A stretch of DNA of 64,000 nucleotides from contig NC_014387.1 in the NCBI RefSeq assembly GCF_000145035.1, positions 1,372,276 to 1,436,275 on the forward strand. The letters are read 5' to 3'. Within the stretch, counting starts at the first letter, position 1. Each line of letters starts with the position of its first letter. The stretch comes from Butyrivibrio proteoclasticus B316. GTDB taxonomy: Bacteria; Bacillota; Clostridia; Lachnospirales; Lachnospiraceae. Shown piece by piece: positions 1 to 8,312 of the stretch. Below the pieces are notes generated by a model. The model worked only from the letters and a program-made list of their open reading frames with translations. It did no database searches and was not told the origin of the DNA. The translations under genes and the position numbers were made by a program.

Positions 1-1
1 A

Positions 2-871
2 ATAGCGGACATCAGAGACGAAAAAAATGTACTAAGGTCACTTGGGAATATACATTTTGATGTTGTGTGTGATTTTATTTGCTTCAATTCCGAACATGCT
101 AAGCGCGCGATTAGATTGTTTTATGGCAGATGCGATCAATATATTGTTATTTCATCTGAAGCAATATATCAAAGAAGAAGTAAATATATCCCATTTAACG
201 AAAATACGCCTAAGTATGAAATGGATATAGAGGATAGTTATATTGCTGGGAAAATCGAGATAGAAAGAGAGTTTCAAATAGCTTTCAAAGATAATGCATT
301 TCCGGTTACAATCGTGCGACCAGGCTATACTTACGATACTATTATACAGATGCCTATTGGACAAAATTGTTTTACTGCGCCAAAAAGACTTTTAGAGGGA
401 TACCCACTACTTATGCCAGGCGATGGTGAAAACTTAGTTGCACCACTTCATTCACGTGATTTTGCGGAAGCTTTTTTCTCTCTTATTGGGAATATGCGAA
501 CTATTGGGGAAAGCTATAATATAGCGGCAGAATGGTTAATAACTTGGAACGAGATGGGAGAGTATATACTAGAGGCTTTGGGCTTGGATAAAAGTAATAT
601 TGTGCATATTCCGAGAGCAGATGCATTAAAAATTAATGATTTCTATAGTCAGATTGTTTGCGAACAACACATGTGGCATTACATTTTTGACGTATCAAAG
701 ATCAAAAACATAGCAAATGGTTGGAAGCAAACGGTTTCTTTTGAAGAAGGAGTGAAAGAAACCATCTCATGGTTGTTAGAAAATCCAGTCAGACAAAGAA
801 TAAATAAAGATTATGACCAAAAGCTAATGAAGTTGTATGACATATATTATCCAGGAGGAATTGTAAAGTGA
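2..871 (+). CDS. NAD-dependent sugar epimerase/dehydratase (5' partial)
   Basis: The reading frame is open from base 2, so the start lies upstream of the window; the first ATG at 65 is internal. This looks like an extended short-chain dehydrogenase acting on a nucleotide sugar. What is visible is the segment after the dinucleotide-binding loop: the strand 'FDVVCDFICF', the 'YIVISSEAIY' strand that precedes the catalytic Tyr region in this family, then the substrate-binding part ('VTIVRPGYTY', 'LLMPGDGENLVAPLHSRDFAEAF'-like proline and glycine pattern). The family is clear, the exact sugar is not. It overlaps the next gene by 4 bp (GTGA), so it is the first visible gene of a translationally coupled sugar operon. 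Confidence 0.8.
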   Translation: MADIRDEKNVLRSLGNIHFDVVCDFICFNSEHAKRAIRLFYGRCDQYIVISSEAIYQRRSKYIPFNENTPKYEMDIEDSYIAGKIEIEREFQIAFKDNAFPVTIVRPGYTYDTIIQMPIGQNCFTAPKRLLEGYPLLMPGDGENLVAPLHSRDFAEAFFSLIGNMRTIGESYNIAAEWLITWNEMGEYILEALGLDKSNIVHIPRADALKINDFYSQIVCEQHMWHYIFDVSKIKNIANGWKQTVSFEEGVKETISWLLENPVRQRINKDYDQKLMKLYDIYYPGGIVK

Positions 872-2010
872 AATGCCCTATTTGTGGTAGTTTGAGCGGA
901 CATAGAATTTTCAAATTGTGTGAGAATATGAAAATTTTAGGTGGTAATTTTCCAAATACTCCTGCTTATATAGCTTGCTGCGAGAAGTGCGGGTTAGTAT
1001 TTACAGACACAGAAGCAGAACAAAAGGATTTTATATCATACTATAAAACGAGTGCGTATGCTCCTAAGTATTTTGATATGTTTGGTGAAGAAGAAACCTA
1101 TGATTATTATAATCATTTGTTGGAATTAATAACGCCGTATATTAAAAAGGAGAGCATTATTCTAGATATTGCAGGTGCATGGGGAGAGCTTGATGAGTAT
1201 CTTATTAAAAAAGGATATCTTAATGTAACAGATTTGGATCCAAATGAAGATTGTATTGCAAATGCTAGAAATAAAAAAATAAATGGGATTTTAGCAGACA
1301 GTACAGATATGAAGCAAATTAAGGATAACAGTGTGGACTTGGTAATTCTTAATCATGCACTTGAGCATATTTTGAATGTAGAAGATAGTATCAATGAACT
1401 GAAAAGAGTACTAAAGTATGACGGTTATGTATTTCTGGAAATACCAAATGCAGAAGGATATGTTTCAGAGGAAAGCGCACCATTCAATTTTCTCACATAT
1501 GAACATGTGCTTCATATGACTATGAATGATATAGCTAACATTGCTGCAAAATATGGATTCAAAATAATTGATAAAGGTTTTTATTACAAAAAGGTTAGTA
1601 ATTATCCATCGATATATTCCATTATGAAAAAAGGTAGGAATGGAGATGTACAATTCTCAGATATAGCGGAGAAAAGCATAAAGGCTTACTTAGAAAAAAG
1701 CGAATCTTCACTATTACAATTTATTAATCCACTAAAAGTATCACAGGAACCATTGGTTTTGTGGGGGATAGGTGCATCTACAGCAATATTATTAGAAGTA
1801 TTTAAAGAATGTAATGTTGTTCAGTTGGTTGATCGAAATCCAAAGCGGCAGGGTATAGAATTCGTTCTTAATGGTCAGACTCATAAGATCGTAGCTCCAG
1901 ATGCTGTGGGTAATGGCACTATCGTAATATTGTCAATTCCCTATCGTGATTCAATATGTAAACAAATCAGAAATATGGGATTAGATAACCCAATCGTAAT
2001 GCTTAAATGA
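868..2010 (+). CDS. Sugar C-methyltransferase-like SAM-dependent methyltransferase
   Basis: A three-part methyltransferase of the NDP-hexose C-methyltransferase type. Residues 3-45 hold two zinc-binding pairs (CPIC near the N-terminus, then CCEKCG). Residues about 90-200 hold a class I SAM-binding fold with 'ILDIAGAWGELDEYL' as motif I and 'VDLVILNHALEHI' as motif IV. The C-terminal part (about 290-380, 'VLWGIGASTAILLEVF') resembles the extra Rossmann-like domain of this family. It starts with GTG overlapping the stop of the previous gene (GTGA), with AGGAGG at 853-858. Its place in a CDP-dideoxysugar operon suggests it adds a C-branch to the deoxysugar; that substrate is inferred. Confidence 0.78.
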   Translation: MKCPICGSLSGHRIFKLCENMKILGGNFPNTPAYIACCEKCGLVFTDTEAEQKDFISYYKTSAYAPKYFDMFGEEETYDYYNHLLELITPYIKKESIILDIAGAWGELDEYLIKKGYLNVTDLDPNEDCIANARNKKINGILADSTDMKQIKDNSVDLVILNHALEHILNVEDSINELKRVLKYDGYVFLEIPNAEGYVSEESAPFNFLTYEHVLHMTMNDIANIAAKYGFKIIDKGFYYKKVSNYPSIYSIMKKGRNGDVQFSDIAEKSIKAYLEKSESSLLQFINPLKVSQEPLVLWGIGASTAILLEVFKECNVVQLVDRNPKRQGIEFVLNGQTHKIVAPDAVGNGTIVILSIPYRDSICKQIRNMGLDNPIVMLK

Positions 2011-2020
2011 GGACAATTAT

Positions 2021-2923
2021 ATGAAAACGGCTATAGTAAGTGGGGCAACAGGATTTATAGGTGTTCACTTATGCTATGAACTTGTAAGCAATAATGTAGA
2101 AGTATATGCACTTGTTCGGAAAAATAGCATTAATGCTGAGAGATTGCCAGATAATGTTCACATTATTGAATGTGGAATGGATGATTATAGCTCATTGTCT
2201 GGGATACAAGCAGATATATTTTTTCATTTGGCTTGGGAAGGTGCTACAGGACCTAAACGTGATGATGAAATAATACAGTCGAAGAATGTAGTGAGAACTT
2301 TGGCTGCGCTTAGTACAGCAAAGAGATTGGGATGTGAGAGGTTCGTGGCATTGGGGACTGTATATGAAAAATTGGCAGAACAAATCTTGTCTGAAACTTA
2401 TCATAGAAAAGCAGATTTCTATTTATTATCTAAATTAAGTGCGCATCAGATGTGTTATAAATTAGCACAGAAATTGGATATTGAATTTGTATGGGCCACG
2501 ATTTTTCAACCTATCGGAAAATATATAAAAAAGGAGCAAGTTATTGCATATACTATTGATTGCTTGATAAAGGGAATAAAGCCAGAATATGGACCAGCAT
2601 TGGAACCATATGACATAACGGCGGTAGAAGATATTGTAAGAGGATTAAGACTAATTGGCGAAGGCATACTAAAACAAAGCGAATATTATATTGGTAGTGG
2701 AAAACCAATGATATTGAAGGCATATTTAGAGAAAATAAGGAAAATAATTGAAACAGATACAGATCTAGATATTGGTAGTAAGGCGGATGATGGACTTAGG
2801 TTTTCATTCGATTGGTATAATATAGAGCCGCTTAAAACTGATACAGGTTTTGAACCAAAAGTTGAATTTGAACAAGCAGTAATAAATGTGATTAATTGGT
2901 TAAAAACAGGAGAACATATATGA
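2021..2923 (+). CDS. NAD(P)-dependent sugar epimerase/reductase (extended SDR)
   Basis: A 300-residue extended SDR with an intact N-terminal nucleotide-binding motif ('VSGATGFIGVHL', residues 6-17), the 'DIFFHLAWEGATGP' segment after strand 4, and a YxxxK catalytic pair in 'FYLLSKLSAHQM' around residue 137. Such enzymes epimerise, reduce or dehydrate NDP-4-keto sugars in the cytoplasm. It sits 10 bp after the methyltransferase and overlaps the next gene by ATGA, so it belongs to the same operon. It could be the 4-ketoreductase that completes a CDP-3,6-dideoxyhexose; this is inferred from context. Confidence 0.78.
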   Translation: MKTAIVSGATGFIGVHLCYELVSNNVEVYALVRKNSINAERLPDNVHIIECGMDDYSSLSGIQADIFFHLAWEGATGPKRDDEIIQSKNVVRTLAALSTAKRLGCERFVALGTVYEKLAEQILSETYHRKADFYLLSKLSAHQMCYKLAQKLDIEFVWATIFQPIGKYIKKEQVIAYTIDCLIKGIKPEYGPALEPYDITAVEDIVRGLRLIGEGILKQSEYYIGSGKPMILKAYLEKIRKIIETDTDLDIGSKADDGLRFSFDWYNIEPLKTDTGFEPKVEFEQAVINVINWLKTGEHI

Positions 2924-3657
2924 AGATGGTTATATTAGCAGGAGGCCAAAAAAGCACGATAAGTAATGAACCTGTGGGTGTGCCCAAACCGATGATACCA
3001 ATTGGAGAAAGGCCTCTGCTATGGCACATAATGAAGCATGCCTCTATACATGGTATAAATGATTTTATTATTTGTGGAGGATATAAGGTTGAAACCATAA
3101 AGGAATATTTTTTGGATTATTACATTTATCAAGCCGATATAAAGGTCAATACGGAAAAGAATACAGTTGAGATTCTTTCACAGGATAAAGAGCATTGGAA
3201 TATTAGTGTTATAGATACAGGAATTGAAACTAAACCAACAGAACGTGTGAAAAGAGTACTTGGCATTATTGATGATGATTTTATTCTTTCTTATGGTGAT
3301 TGTATTTCAGATATTCCATTAGAAAAGGTTATGGAGTATCACAAAAAAGAAAAAAAAGATATGACGATAGTAGTTGCAAGACCCACTGGTAGAAAGGTAC
3401 CTTTAAGCTTTTTTGCAGACAAAGAAAAATGGGATAGTATAAATGAAGCATGGACTAGTGCTGGAACGTTTGCAATAAGTAAGGATGCCTTCGAAAAAGT
3501 GTCAAAAGTAGGTGATATTGAAGAAGTACTATCAGAATTATCGGTATCATTTTATAGGCACGGAGGTTTTTTTAGTACTATAGAAACTTTAAGAGATAAA
3601 GTAGCAGCTGAAGAAAAATGGAAACAAGGCAATGCACCTTGGATGGAATGCGTATGA
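2920..3657 (+). CDS. Degenerate glucose-1-phosphate cytidylyltransferase-like protein
   Basis: A paralogue of the following rfbF gene. The framework of the nucleotidyltransferase fold is kept ('MVILAGG' start, 'PKPMIPIGERPLLWHIMKH', 'DFIICGGYKVETIKEYF', 'LSYGDCISDI'). The GGxGTR nucleotide-binding loop is replaced by 'GGQKSTISNEP', and the C-terminal metal-binding 'MDN' region is missing, replaced by 'FFSTIETLRDK'. It still ends in the family-like 'GNAPWME'. The ATG at 2920 overlaps the previous stop (ATGA) and has AGGAG about 8 bases upstream; an earlier in-frame ATG at 2896 lacks that support. It may be a regulatory or structural partner rather than an active transferase. Confidence 0.75.
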   Translation: MKMVILAGGQKSTISNEPVGVPKPMIPIGERPLLWHIMKHASIHGINDFIICGGYKVETIKEYFLDYYIYQADIKVNTEKNTVEILSQDKEHWNISVIDTGIETKPTERVKRVLGIIDDDFILSYGDCISDIPLEKVMEYHKKEKKDMTIVVARPTGRKVPLSFFADKEKWDSINEAWTSAGTFAISKDAFEKVSKVGDIEEVLSELSVSFYRHGGFFSTIETLRDKVAAEEKWKQGNAPWMECV

Positions 3658-4445
3658 AAATAGTGATTTTAGCTGGTGGAAAAGGAACACGAATAAGTGA
3701 AGAATCAGTTACAAAACCAAAACCGATGGTGACAATTGGCGGAAGACCAATCATATGGCATATCATGAAGACATATGGTTGTTATGGCTTTAATGATTTT
3801 ATTATTTGTTGTGGCTATAAAGGAGAATGTATAAAAAAATACTTTGTCAATTATAAACTACATAATGCTATTACAAATTTTACGCTTGATTCTTGTGAAA
3901 AGAATGGGAAAGTTAAGTATATTGATGATCTGAGTGAAACTGAGCAATGGAATATTGTTTGTGCGAATACAGGACTGGAAACACTTACCGCTGGAAGAAT
4001 TCTCAAGATAAAAAAATATCTAATGGATGATGATGAATTTATGATTACATATGGTGATGGTGTTTCTGATATTGATTTAGCAAAAGTATTAAAGTTTCAT
4101 CATAGCCATGGAAAAGTAATGACAATTTCGACAACAAAGCCTGAGGGGAGATTTGGGACAATAAGCATTGATTCAGGTAATAGAGTAATACGTTTTAATG
4201 AAAAAGCTAGAATGGATCAATCAATCGTTAATATTGGATTCATGGTAGCTAAAAAGAAAATATTTGATTATTTGGGAGATGGAGATGAGATGCTTGAAAA
4301 GGGACCGTTTGAAAGGCTAGTTGCAGATGGACAGATGGTAGCTTATGAACATCCAGGCTTTTGGTCTCCAATGGATAATATTCATGATAGAGAATACTTA
4401 GAAAGATTATGGCAAAATGATGCCCCATGGAAAAAATGGATATAA
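3654..4445 (+). CDS. rfbF: Glucose-1-phosphate cytidylyltransferase
   Basis: Makes CDP-glucose from CTP and glucose-1-phosphate, the entry step of CDP-3,6-dideoxyhexose synthesis. The 263-residue protein has the full signature: 'AGGKGTRISEES' at residues 7-18, 'KPKPMVTIGGRPIIWHIMK', 'DFIICCGYKGECIKKYF', the metal-binding 'YGDGVSDID', 'GRFGTI', and the C-terminal 'WSPMDNIHDREYLE'. Length matches the family (about 257). The start at 3654 overlaps the stop of the degenerate paralogue by ATGA, so the tandem pair is coupled. A CDP-glucose 4,6-dehydratase (RfbG), needed next, is not in the window and may lie upstream of base 1. Confidence 0.93.
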   Translation: MKIVILAGGKGTRISEESVTKPKPMVTIGGRPIIWHIMKTYGCYGFNDFIICCGYKGECIKKYFVNYKLHNAITNFTLDSCEKNGKVKYIDDLSETEQWNIVCANTGLETLTAGRILKIKKYLMDDDEFMITYGDGVSDIDLAKVLKFHHSHGKVMTISTTKPEGRFGTISIDSGNRVIRFNEKARMDQSIVNIGFMVAKKKIFDYLGDGDEMLEKGPFERLVADGQMVAYEHPGFWSPMDNIHDREYLERLWQNDAPWKKWI

Positions 4446-4867
4446 CGGTAAAAATCATGGGATAAATTTGTTGGTTGTTGTATAAATCAATGATTATTAA
4501 TTATTTTGAAAATAGATTGTAAATAGTAGCTTTATTTGTTTGATTATAGGTCTTATCTGTTCATTTTATGCAACAGTATACATGTTCCCAATAAAGATTA
4601 TAGGTTAGTTGAGTTTTATACATATAAAGGTAAAACCTATGTAGATTTTGGAGCAATTTAAATTCTAAAGAAATACTACCAGATAATGAGTATAAATAAA
4701 ACTTTCTACGAGCGGAATGAGGCCTTAATGTTTATCTTAATTACTCGTGTAATGTATTTGGTATTTAAATTCTGATTAAAAAGAAGGAAATTATTGCCAA
4801 TTGTTAACGATTAATTATGCTGATACAAAATATTTGTATTTGACTTGATAAAGTGGAGTGGCGAAAA
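4446..4867. other. AT-rich spacer with possible gene remnant
   Basis: This 420-base AT-rich stretch has no confident gene. In one plus-strand frame from about 4532 to a TAA at 4659-4661 the translation reads protein-like ('VPNKDYRLVEFYTYKGKTY') but has no start codon with a ribosome binding site. It may be the eroded tail of a lost polysaccharide gene. The promoter of rfbH, if separate, should be in the 3' half; no strong -35/-10 pair was identified. Confidence 0.3.
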
Positions 4868-6214
4868 ATGCTTGAAAATATGACAGAGCTAGAAGCTCGC
4901 AAAAAAATTCTAGCGGAAGTAAGTGAGTATTGTGACAGATTTCATTCTATAGATAATACATTTCATGAAGGCGACAGAATTAGCTATGCCTCTAGAGTCT
5001 ATGACCATGATGAAATGGAAAACCTTGTAGATTCAGCGCTAGAGTTCTGGCTTACTTCAGGTCGTTATACCAACGAATTTGAAACAAAGTTGGCAGATTA
5101 TCTTGGAATCAAGTATTGCTCATTGGTTAATTCTGGGTCATCTGCTAATCTTTTGGCATTTATGGCTTTGACTTCACCACTTCTTGGCGAAAGGCAAGTT
5201 CTTCCAGGAGATGAAATGGTAACAGTCGCAGCAGGTTTTCCGACTACTGTAGCTCCAGCTATTCAATATGGAGTAGTTCCTGTATTTGTCGATGTTACTA
5301 TTCCTCAGTACAACATAGATGTTTCCATGTTGGAAGAGGCAAGGTCTGATAAGACAAAAGTAATTATGATTGCTCATACATTAGGAAATCCCTTCGATCT
5401 GGCTACGGTTAAAAGATTTTGTGACAAATATGGGCTATGGCTTATAGAAGATAATTGCGATGCGTTAGGATCTAGCTATGAGTATAACGGGACAGTAAGT
5501 AAGACCGGAACAATTGGTGATATTGGGACATCTTCCTTTTATCCTCCGCATCATATGACAATGGGGGAAGGCGGAGCTGTATATACGAATAATGCTCTTT
5601 TAAATAAAATTGTAAGATCTCTTCGCGATTGGGGGCGTGATTGTGTTTGCCCATCAGGAAAAGATAATATGTGTGGGCGCAGGTTTGATGGTCAGTACGG
5701 CGAGTTACCAAGGGGGTATGATCACAAATATGTGTATTCACATTTTGGATATAACCTTAAGGCAACTGATTTGCAAGCAGCGATAGGTTGTGCACAGCTC
5801 AAGAAATTTCCAGGATTTGTTGAAAAGCGGAAAGAAAACTTTAAATTTCTAAAAGACCATTTGAATGACTGTTCAGATAAATTGATTTTACCTGAAGCAT
5901 GCCCAGGTTCAGATCCTAGTTGGTTTGGATTCTTGATGACATGTAAGACTGGGGTGGATAGAAATAAGGTTGTTAGTTTCATTGAAAGTAAGGGGGTTCA
6001 GACACGGGCTCTTTTTGCAGGAAATTTAACAAGGCATCCGTGTTTTGACCAAATGAGAGCTTCTGGAAAAGGCTATCGTATTGTTGGTGCTCTAAAGAAT
6101 ACCGATGAAATAATGAATTCATCATTCTGGGTAGGAGTTTATCCAGGAATGACTAACGAAATGCTTGCATATACTGTAAGAGTTATTCGTAAGGCTTTAT
6201 CTACGTCTGATTGA
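4868..6214 (+). CDS. rfbH: CDP-4-keto-6-deoxyglucose 3-dehydrase (E1)
   Basis: A PMP-dependent, iron-sulfur dehydrase that removes the 3-hydroxyl of CDP-4-keto-6-deoxyglucose. It is an aspartate-aminotransferase-fold protein, but the usual PLP lysine is replaced by histidine in 'YPPHHMTMGEGG', the hallmark of E1. The [2Fe-2S] cysteines are visible in 'DWGRDCVCPSGKDNMCGRRF'. Other family blocks are 'NSGSSANLLAFMALTSPLLG', 'TVAAGFPTTVAPAIQ', 'IMIAHTLGNPFDL' and 'GYNLKATDLQAAIG'. The ATG at 4868 is chosen because GTGGAG lies just upstream; the frame is open to a GTG at 4853. Length, 448 residues, fits the family. Together with rfbF it defines a CDP-3,6-dideoxyhexose pathway. Confidence 0.94.
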   Translation: MLENMTELEARKKILAEVSEYCDRFHSIDNTFHEGDRISYASRVYDHDEMENLVDSALEFWLTSGRYTNEFETKLADYLGIKYCSLVNSGSSANLLAFMALTSPLLGERQVLPGDEMVTVAAGFPTTVAPAIQYGVVPVFVDVTIPQYNIDVSMLEEARSDKTKVIMIAHTLGNPFDLATVKRFCDKYGLWLIEDNCDALGSSYEYNGTVSKTGTIGDIGTSSFYPPHHMTMGEGGAVYTNNALLNKIVRSLRDWGRDCVCPSGKDNMCGRRFDGQYGELPRGYDHKYVYSHFGYNLKATDLQAAIGCAQLKKFPGFVEKRKENFKFLKDHLNDCSDKLILPEACPGSDPSWFGFLMTCKTGVDRNKVVSFIESKGVQTRALFAGNLTRHPCFDQMRASGKGYRIVGALKNTDEIMNSSFWVGVYPGMTNEMLAYTVRVIRKALSTSD

Positions 6215-6255
6215 TACTGGCTGAATCGTAAGTGTTGAAATGTTTAGGAAGGTGA

Positions 6256-6819
6256 ATGACTAGTATGGATGAATTGAAAAAGAGTATAAAACTACTAGAG
6301 CGAACTATGCGGGAATCTGGTGTTGATCCTGAAAAAGGCCTAGGAACAGAACTTTTCCTTATGGTTTCGTCTATGACACCGATAGTAAATGTTGATCTGT
6401 TTATTACTGATGAAAAAGGAAGACTACTACTTAGTTGGCGAGATGACAGATATTGTGGACAAGGTTGGCATATCCCAGGAGGTTGTCTTAGATTTAAAGA
6501 AAAATTAGAAGACAGAATTAAGCAAACTGCTATAAAAGAATTGGGAACAGAAGTTACATATGACAATATTCCCATGGCTGTTCTTGAGAATATTGCTAAT
6601 GACTATAAAACTGTTGTTGAGAATAATAATGTCAGATCACATTTTTTATCAGTACTTTATAAATGTAAATGTAATGATGTTAACAAGATAATAGATTGTG
6701 ACGGCAAGCGTGAAGTAGGACATTTAAAGTGGTTTGGACATCTCCCTGAAGATTTCATAGATATACAATATTATTACAAGCCAGTAATTACAGACTGGTT
6801 CAATTACCACAGGCCTTAA
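6256..6819 (+). CDS. Nudix hydrolase, GDP-mannose mannosyl hydrolase-like
   Basis: A 187-residue Nudix protein. Its Nudix box begins 'GGCLRFKEKLEDRIKQTAIK' and ends 'ELGTEV'. The usual RExxEExGU core is degenerate (QT in place of RE), a deviation known for the GDP-mannose mannosyl hydrolase group. The segment before it ('DEKGRLLLSWRDDRYCGQGW') also fits that group. It probably hydrolyses a nucleotide sugar and may limit or recycle an activated sugar for the neighbouring pathway. The start at 6256 follows AGGAAGGTGA; an ATG three codons later is also possible. It lies 41 bp after rfbH and is probably the last gene of the sugar operon. Confidence 0.7.
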   Translation: MTSMDELKKSIKLLERTMRESGVDPEKGLGTELFLMVSSMTPIVNVDLFITDEKGRLLLSWRDDRYCGQGWHIPGGCLRFKEKLEDRIKQTAIKELGTEVTYDNIPMAVLENIANDYKTVVENNNVRSHFLSVLYKCKCNDVNKIIDCDGKREVGHLKWFGHLPEDFIDIQYYYKPVITDWFNYHRP

Positions 6820-6897
6820 CAAAACTCTTTGGATGTATTTATTCGAGAGCTTTCTAGTATATGAGATACTTATAAGGTTTGCTAGGGAGCAACCTTA

Positions 6898-6993
6898 AAG
6901 TTAGAAAGTACTAGTACTCTTGTGAGTATTGTGGTTACAATCATCAATATAACTGTTGCATTCATCAGTATTTGCAAGGCATTCCAAAAATAA
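6898..6993 (+). pseudogene. Decayed holin-like type I toxin (copy 1)
   Basis: This reading frame aligns residue by residue with the small toxin at 16554-16655. Both contain a 'LVSIVVTII' core and 'ISICK', with small hydrophobic residues throughout. The codon at the place of the toxin ATG is AAG here (6898-6900), and the upstream promoter and LexA site seen at the other copy are eroded. An internal GTG at 6922 could still give a 23-residue peptide. It is judged an inactivated toxin, with the downstream antitoxin RNA still recognisable. Confidence 0.55.
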
Positions 6994-6997
6994 AACA

Positions 6998-7116
6998 TCA
7001 AAAAGACCGCTGAAAAGCTGCGGTCTTCTTTGATTCATAAACTAAAGCCGAAGCTAACCGGCTATCAGTGGCACTTTTTACGTCTATTTAATAGCACATT
7101 CCTTTTCTGAATAAAA
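6998..7116 (-). ncRNA. Candidate antisense antitoxin RNA (copy 1) with promoter
   Basis: On the minus strand a promoter-like pair TTTTAT (7116-7111) and TATTAA (7093-7088) is spaced by 17 bases. The same arrangement occurs at the second toxin locus. Transcription leftward would run through the sequence opposite 'GCTAACCGGCTATCAGTGGC', shared in form with copy 2, and stop at the hairpin at 7003-7027. On this strand the hairpin is followed by a T-run. The predicted RNA is about 85 nt and overlaps the 3' end of the toxin transcript. Confidence 0.5.
7003..7030. terminator. Bidirectional terminator of toxin copy 1
   Basis: AAGACCGC (7003-7010) pairs with GCGGTCTT (7020-7027). T-rich bases follow on the plus strand, and A-rich bases upstream give a T-run on the minus strand. 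Confidence 0.75.
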
Positions 7117-7137
7117 TTGGCCTACCAATGGCAGGCC
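7108..7137 (-). terminator. Terminator downstream of rpn copy 1
   Basis: GGCCT (7119-7123) and AGGCC (7133-7137) form a short hairpin. On the minus strand it is followed by AATTTTATT, placed to end the rpn transcript that finishes at 7160. Confidence 0.5.
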
Positions 7138-7159
7138 GCAGTATTATTGACTCGTATAA

Positions 7160-8146
7160 TCATGAGTTAGGAGTGTTGTTCTTTTTCCATTCCTCGTACT
7201 CAGTAAAGAGCTGCGAGAGATAATTAGAATCATCTACAGCCAGTAGCACATCAGCTTCTCGGCCATTTGATTTAAGCCAAGAAAAAAGGTCAGTAGTGTT
7301 TTTTATACCATTTTTCTCGCCATTCTTTTCACCGCTGTTGTAGCCGTTGTTATAGCCATTATCATAGCTCTCATCTTTAATGACTTGTATATGCTGTTCA
7401 TAAGAATATTCGAGTACGCCCACTTCGATGATCTCCTTTCTGTATTCAGTGAAAAAGTCCTTAAGGATATTTTTCTGTATGCATTCATCAATAGCCTTTG
7501 TGATAGCTGATTTGATGAGTGATTTCATCACTTCACTTTTATCAACCAAAAGGTTAAGTGGAGTTGTATGAGTGGAATTATATTCATTCTCCACTACCTG
7601 CTTATATTTTCGCACTTTTGAAACGAAAATGGAATAACCTTTTAGGGCCTTGCAGGCTTCCAAGAGCTCCTTGTTATGGCCATCATTGATATTGAGAGCT
7701 GTTACAGTTAGTTCAACTGAAGGAAGTGTATCTTTCTTGATAAACATATCAGTCAGGCGATAGGTTACCTTGTCTTCCATGGCGGTTGTTCCATTATAGA
7801 ACATTAGAAATTTGGGGCATGGAATATGGATTGTAGTAGAACCATACAATTTCTCGGTTGGAAATTGCTCTTTTAGTGTAGCTGCCAGATAGTATAAATC
7901 CCTCAGAGGGATGTTTGGACAGGGAGATGATTGATGCTCATAGATGCTCAGATCATCATTTATGATAAACGACAGATCATTCTTCATCTTGAGAAATGTC
8001 TCACCCTTTAGAGTAGTGATTGTGAGGTCATCAGGATTTGCGTAGTTTGTGCCATTTATGGCGTTGTATAGCTCAAGAAGGTGAGCTTTGTTGTTGAACA
8101 ACATCCTGAAGACGGTGTCCTTGTACTTTCGATTTTCAATTGTCAT
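7160..8146 (-). CDS. Rpn family recombination-promoting nuclease/putative transposase (copy 1)
   Basis: A 328-residue member of the PD-(D/E)XK transposase-like Rpn family, whose Escherichia coli members are DNA nucleases that stimulate RecA-independent recombination. Visible blocks are 'YKDTVFRMLFNNKAHLLELYNAI', 'LSIYEHQSSPCPNIPLRDLYYL' (the E-x-Q catalytic part) and 'PKFLMFYNGTT'. Near the C-terminus is a short repeat of NGYN/NSGEKNG units. The ATG at 8146 is chosen: AAAGGAAAA lies upstream on the minus strand and the second copy diverges before this point. The frame is open to 8242. A near-identical copy lies at 11256-12257; the two bracket the exporter genes. Confidence 0.85.
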   Translation of the reverse strand: MTIENRKYKDTVFRMLFNNKAHLLELYNAINGTNYANPDDLTITTLKGETFLKMKNDLSFIINDDLSIYEHQSSPCPNIPLRDLYYLAATLKEQFPTEKLYGSTTIHIPCPKFLMFYNGTTAMEDKVTYRLTDMFIKKDTLPSVELTVTALNINDGHNKELLEACKALKGYSIFVSKVRKYKQVVENEYNSTHTTPLNLLVDKSEVMKSLIKSAITKAIDECIQKNILKDFFTEYRKEIIEVGVLEYSYEQHIQVIKDESYDNGYNNGYNSGEKNGEKNGIKNTTDLFSWLKSNGREADVLLAVDDSNYLSQLFTEYEEWKKNNTPNS

Positions 8147-8240
8147 TTTTATAGTGTTTTTCCTTTCTGTGTTGTTTCTTTCTACAATTGCACATGATGC
8201 TGTAGGGAATACTAGCGAAGTGCCAGATAATTGAAGGTTC

Positions 8241-8312
8241 ATGAAGGAAGAAATCTGCAGATATGTAGACGGAATAAATGAACCAATAGATATGCTAATA
8301 CAAAATTCTTAA
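8241..8312 (+). CDS. Possible small ORF divergent from rpn (copy 1)
   Basis: A 23-codon frame (MKEEICRYVDGINEPIDML...) with GAAGG just upstream. The same frame occurs at 12351-12422 beside the other rpn copy with one silent change (GAC/GAT) and two substitutions (E/K, Q/L), so the frame is intact in both. It may instead be simple co-duplication of noncoding DNA. No family is recognised. Confidence 0.25.
   Translation: MKEEICRYVDGINEPIDMLIQNS

Noticed and set aside
7310..7365. Short tandem repeats in the rpn 3' end as a possible CRISPR
   Set aside because: They are 12-bp in-frame codon repeats without spacers, encoding the NGYN/NSGEKNG tail.
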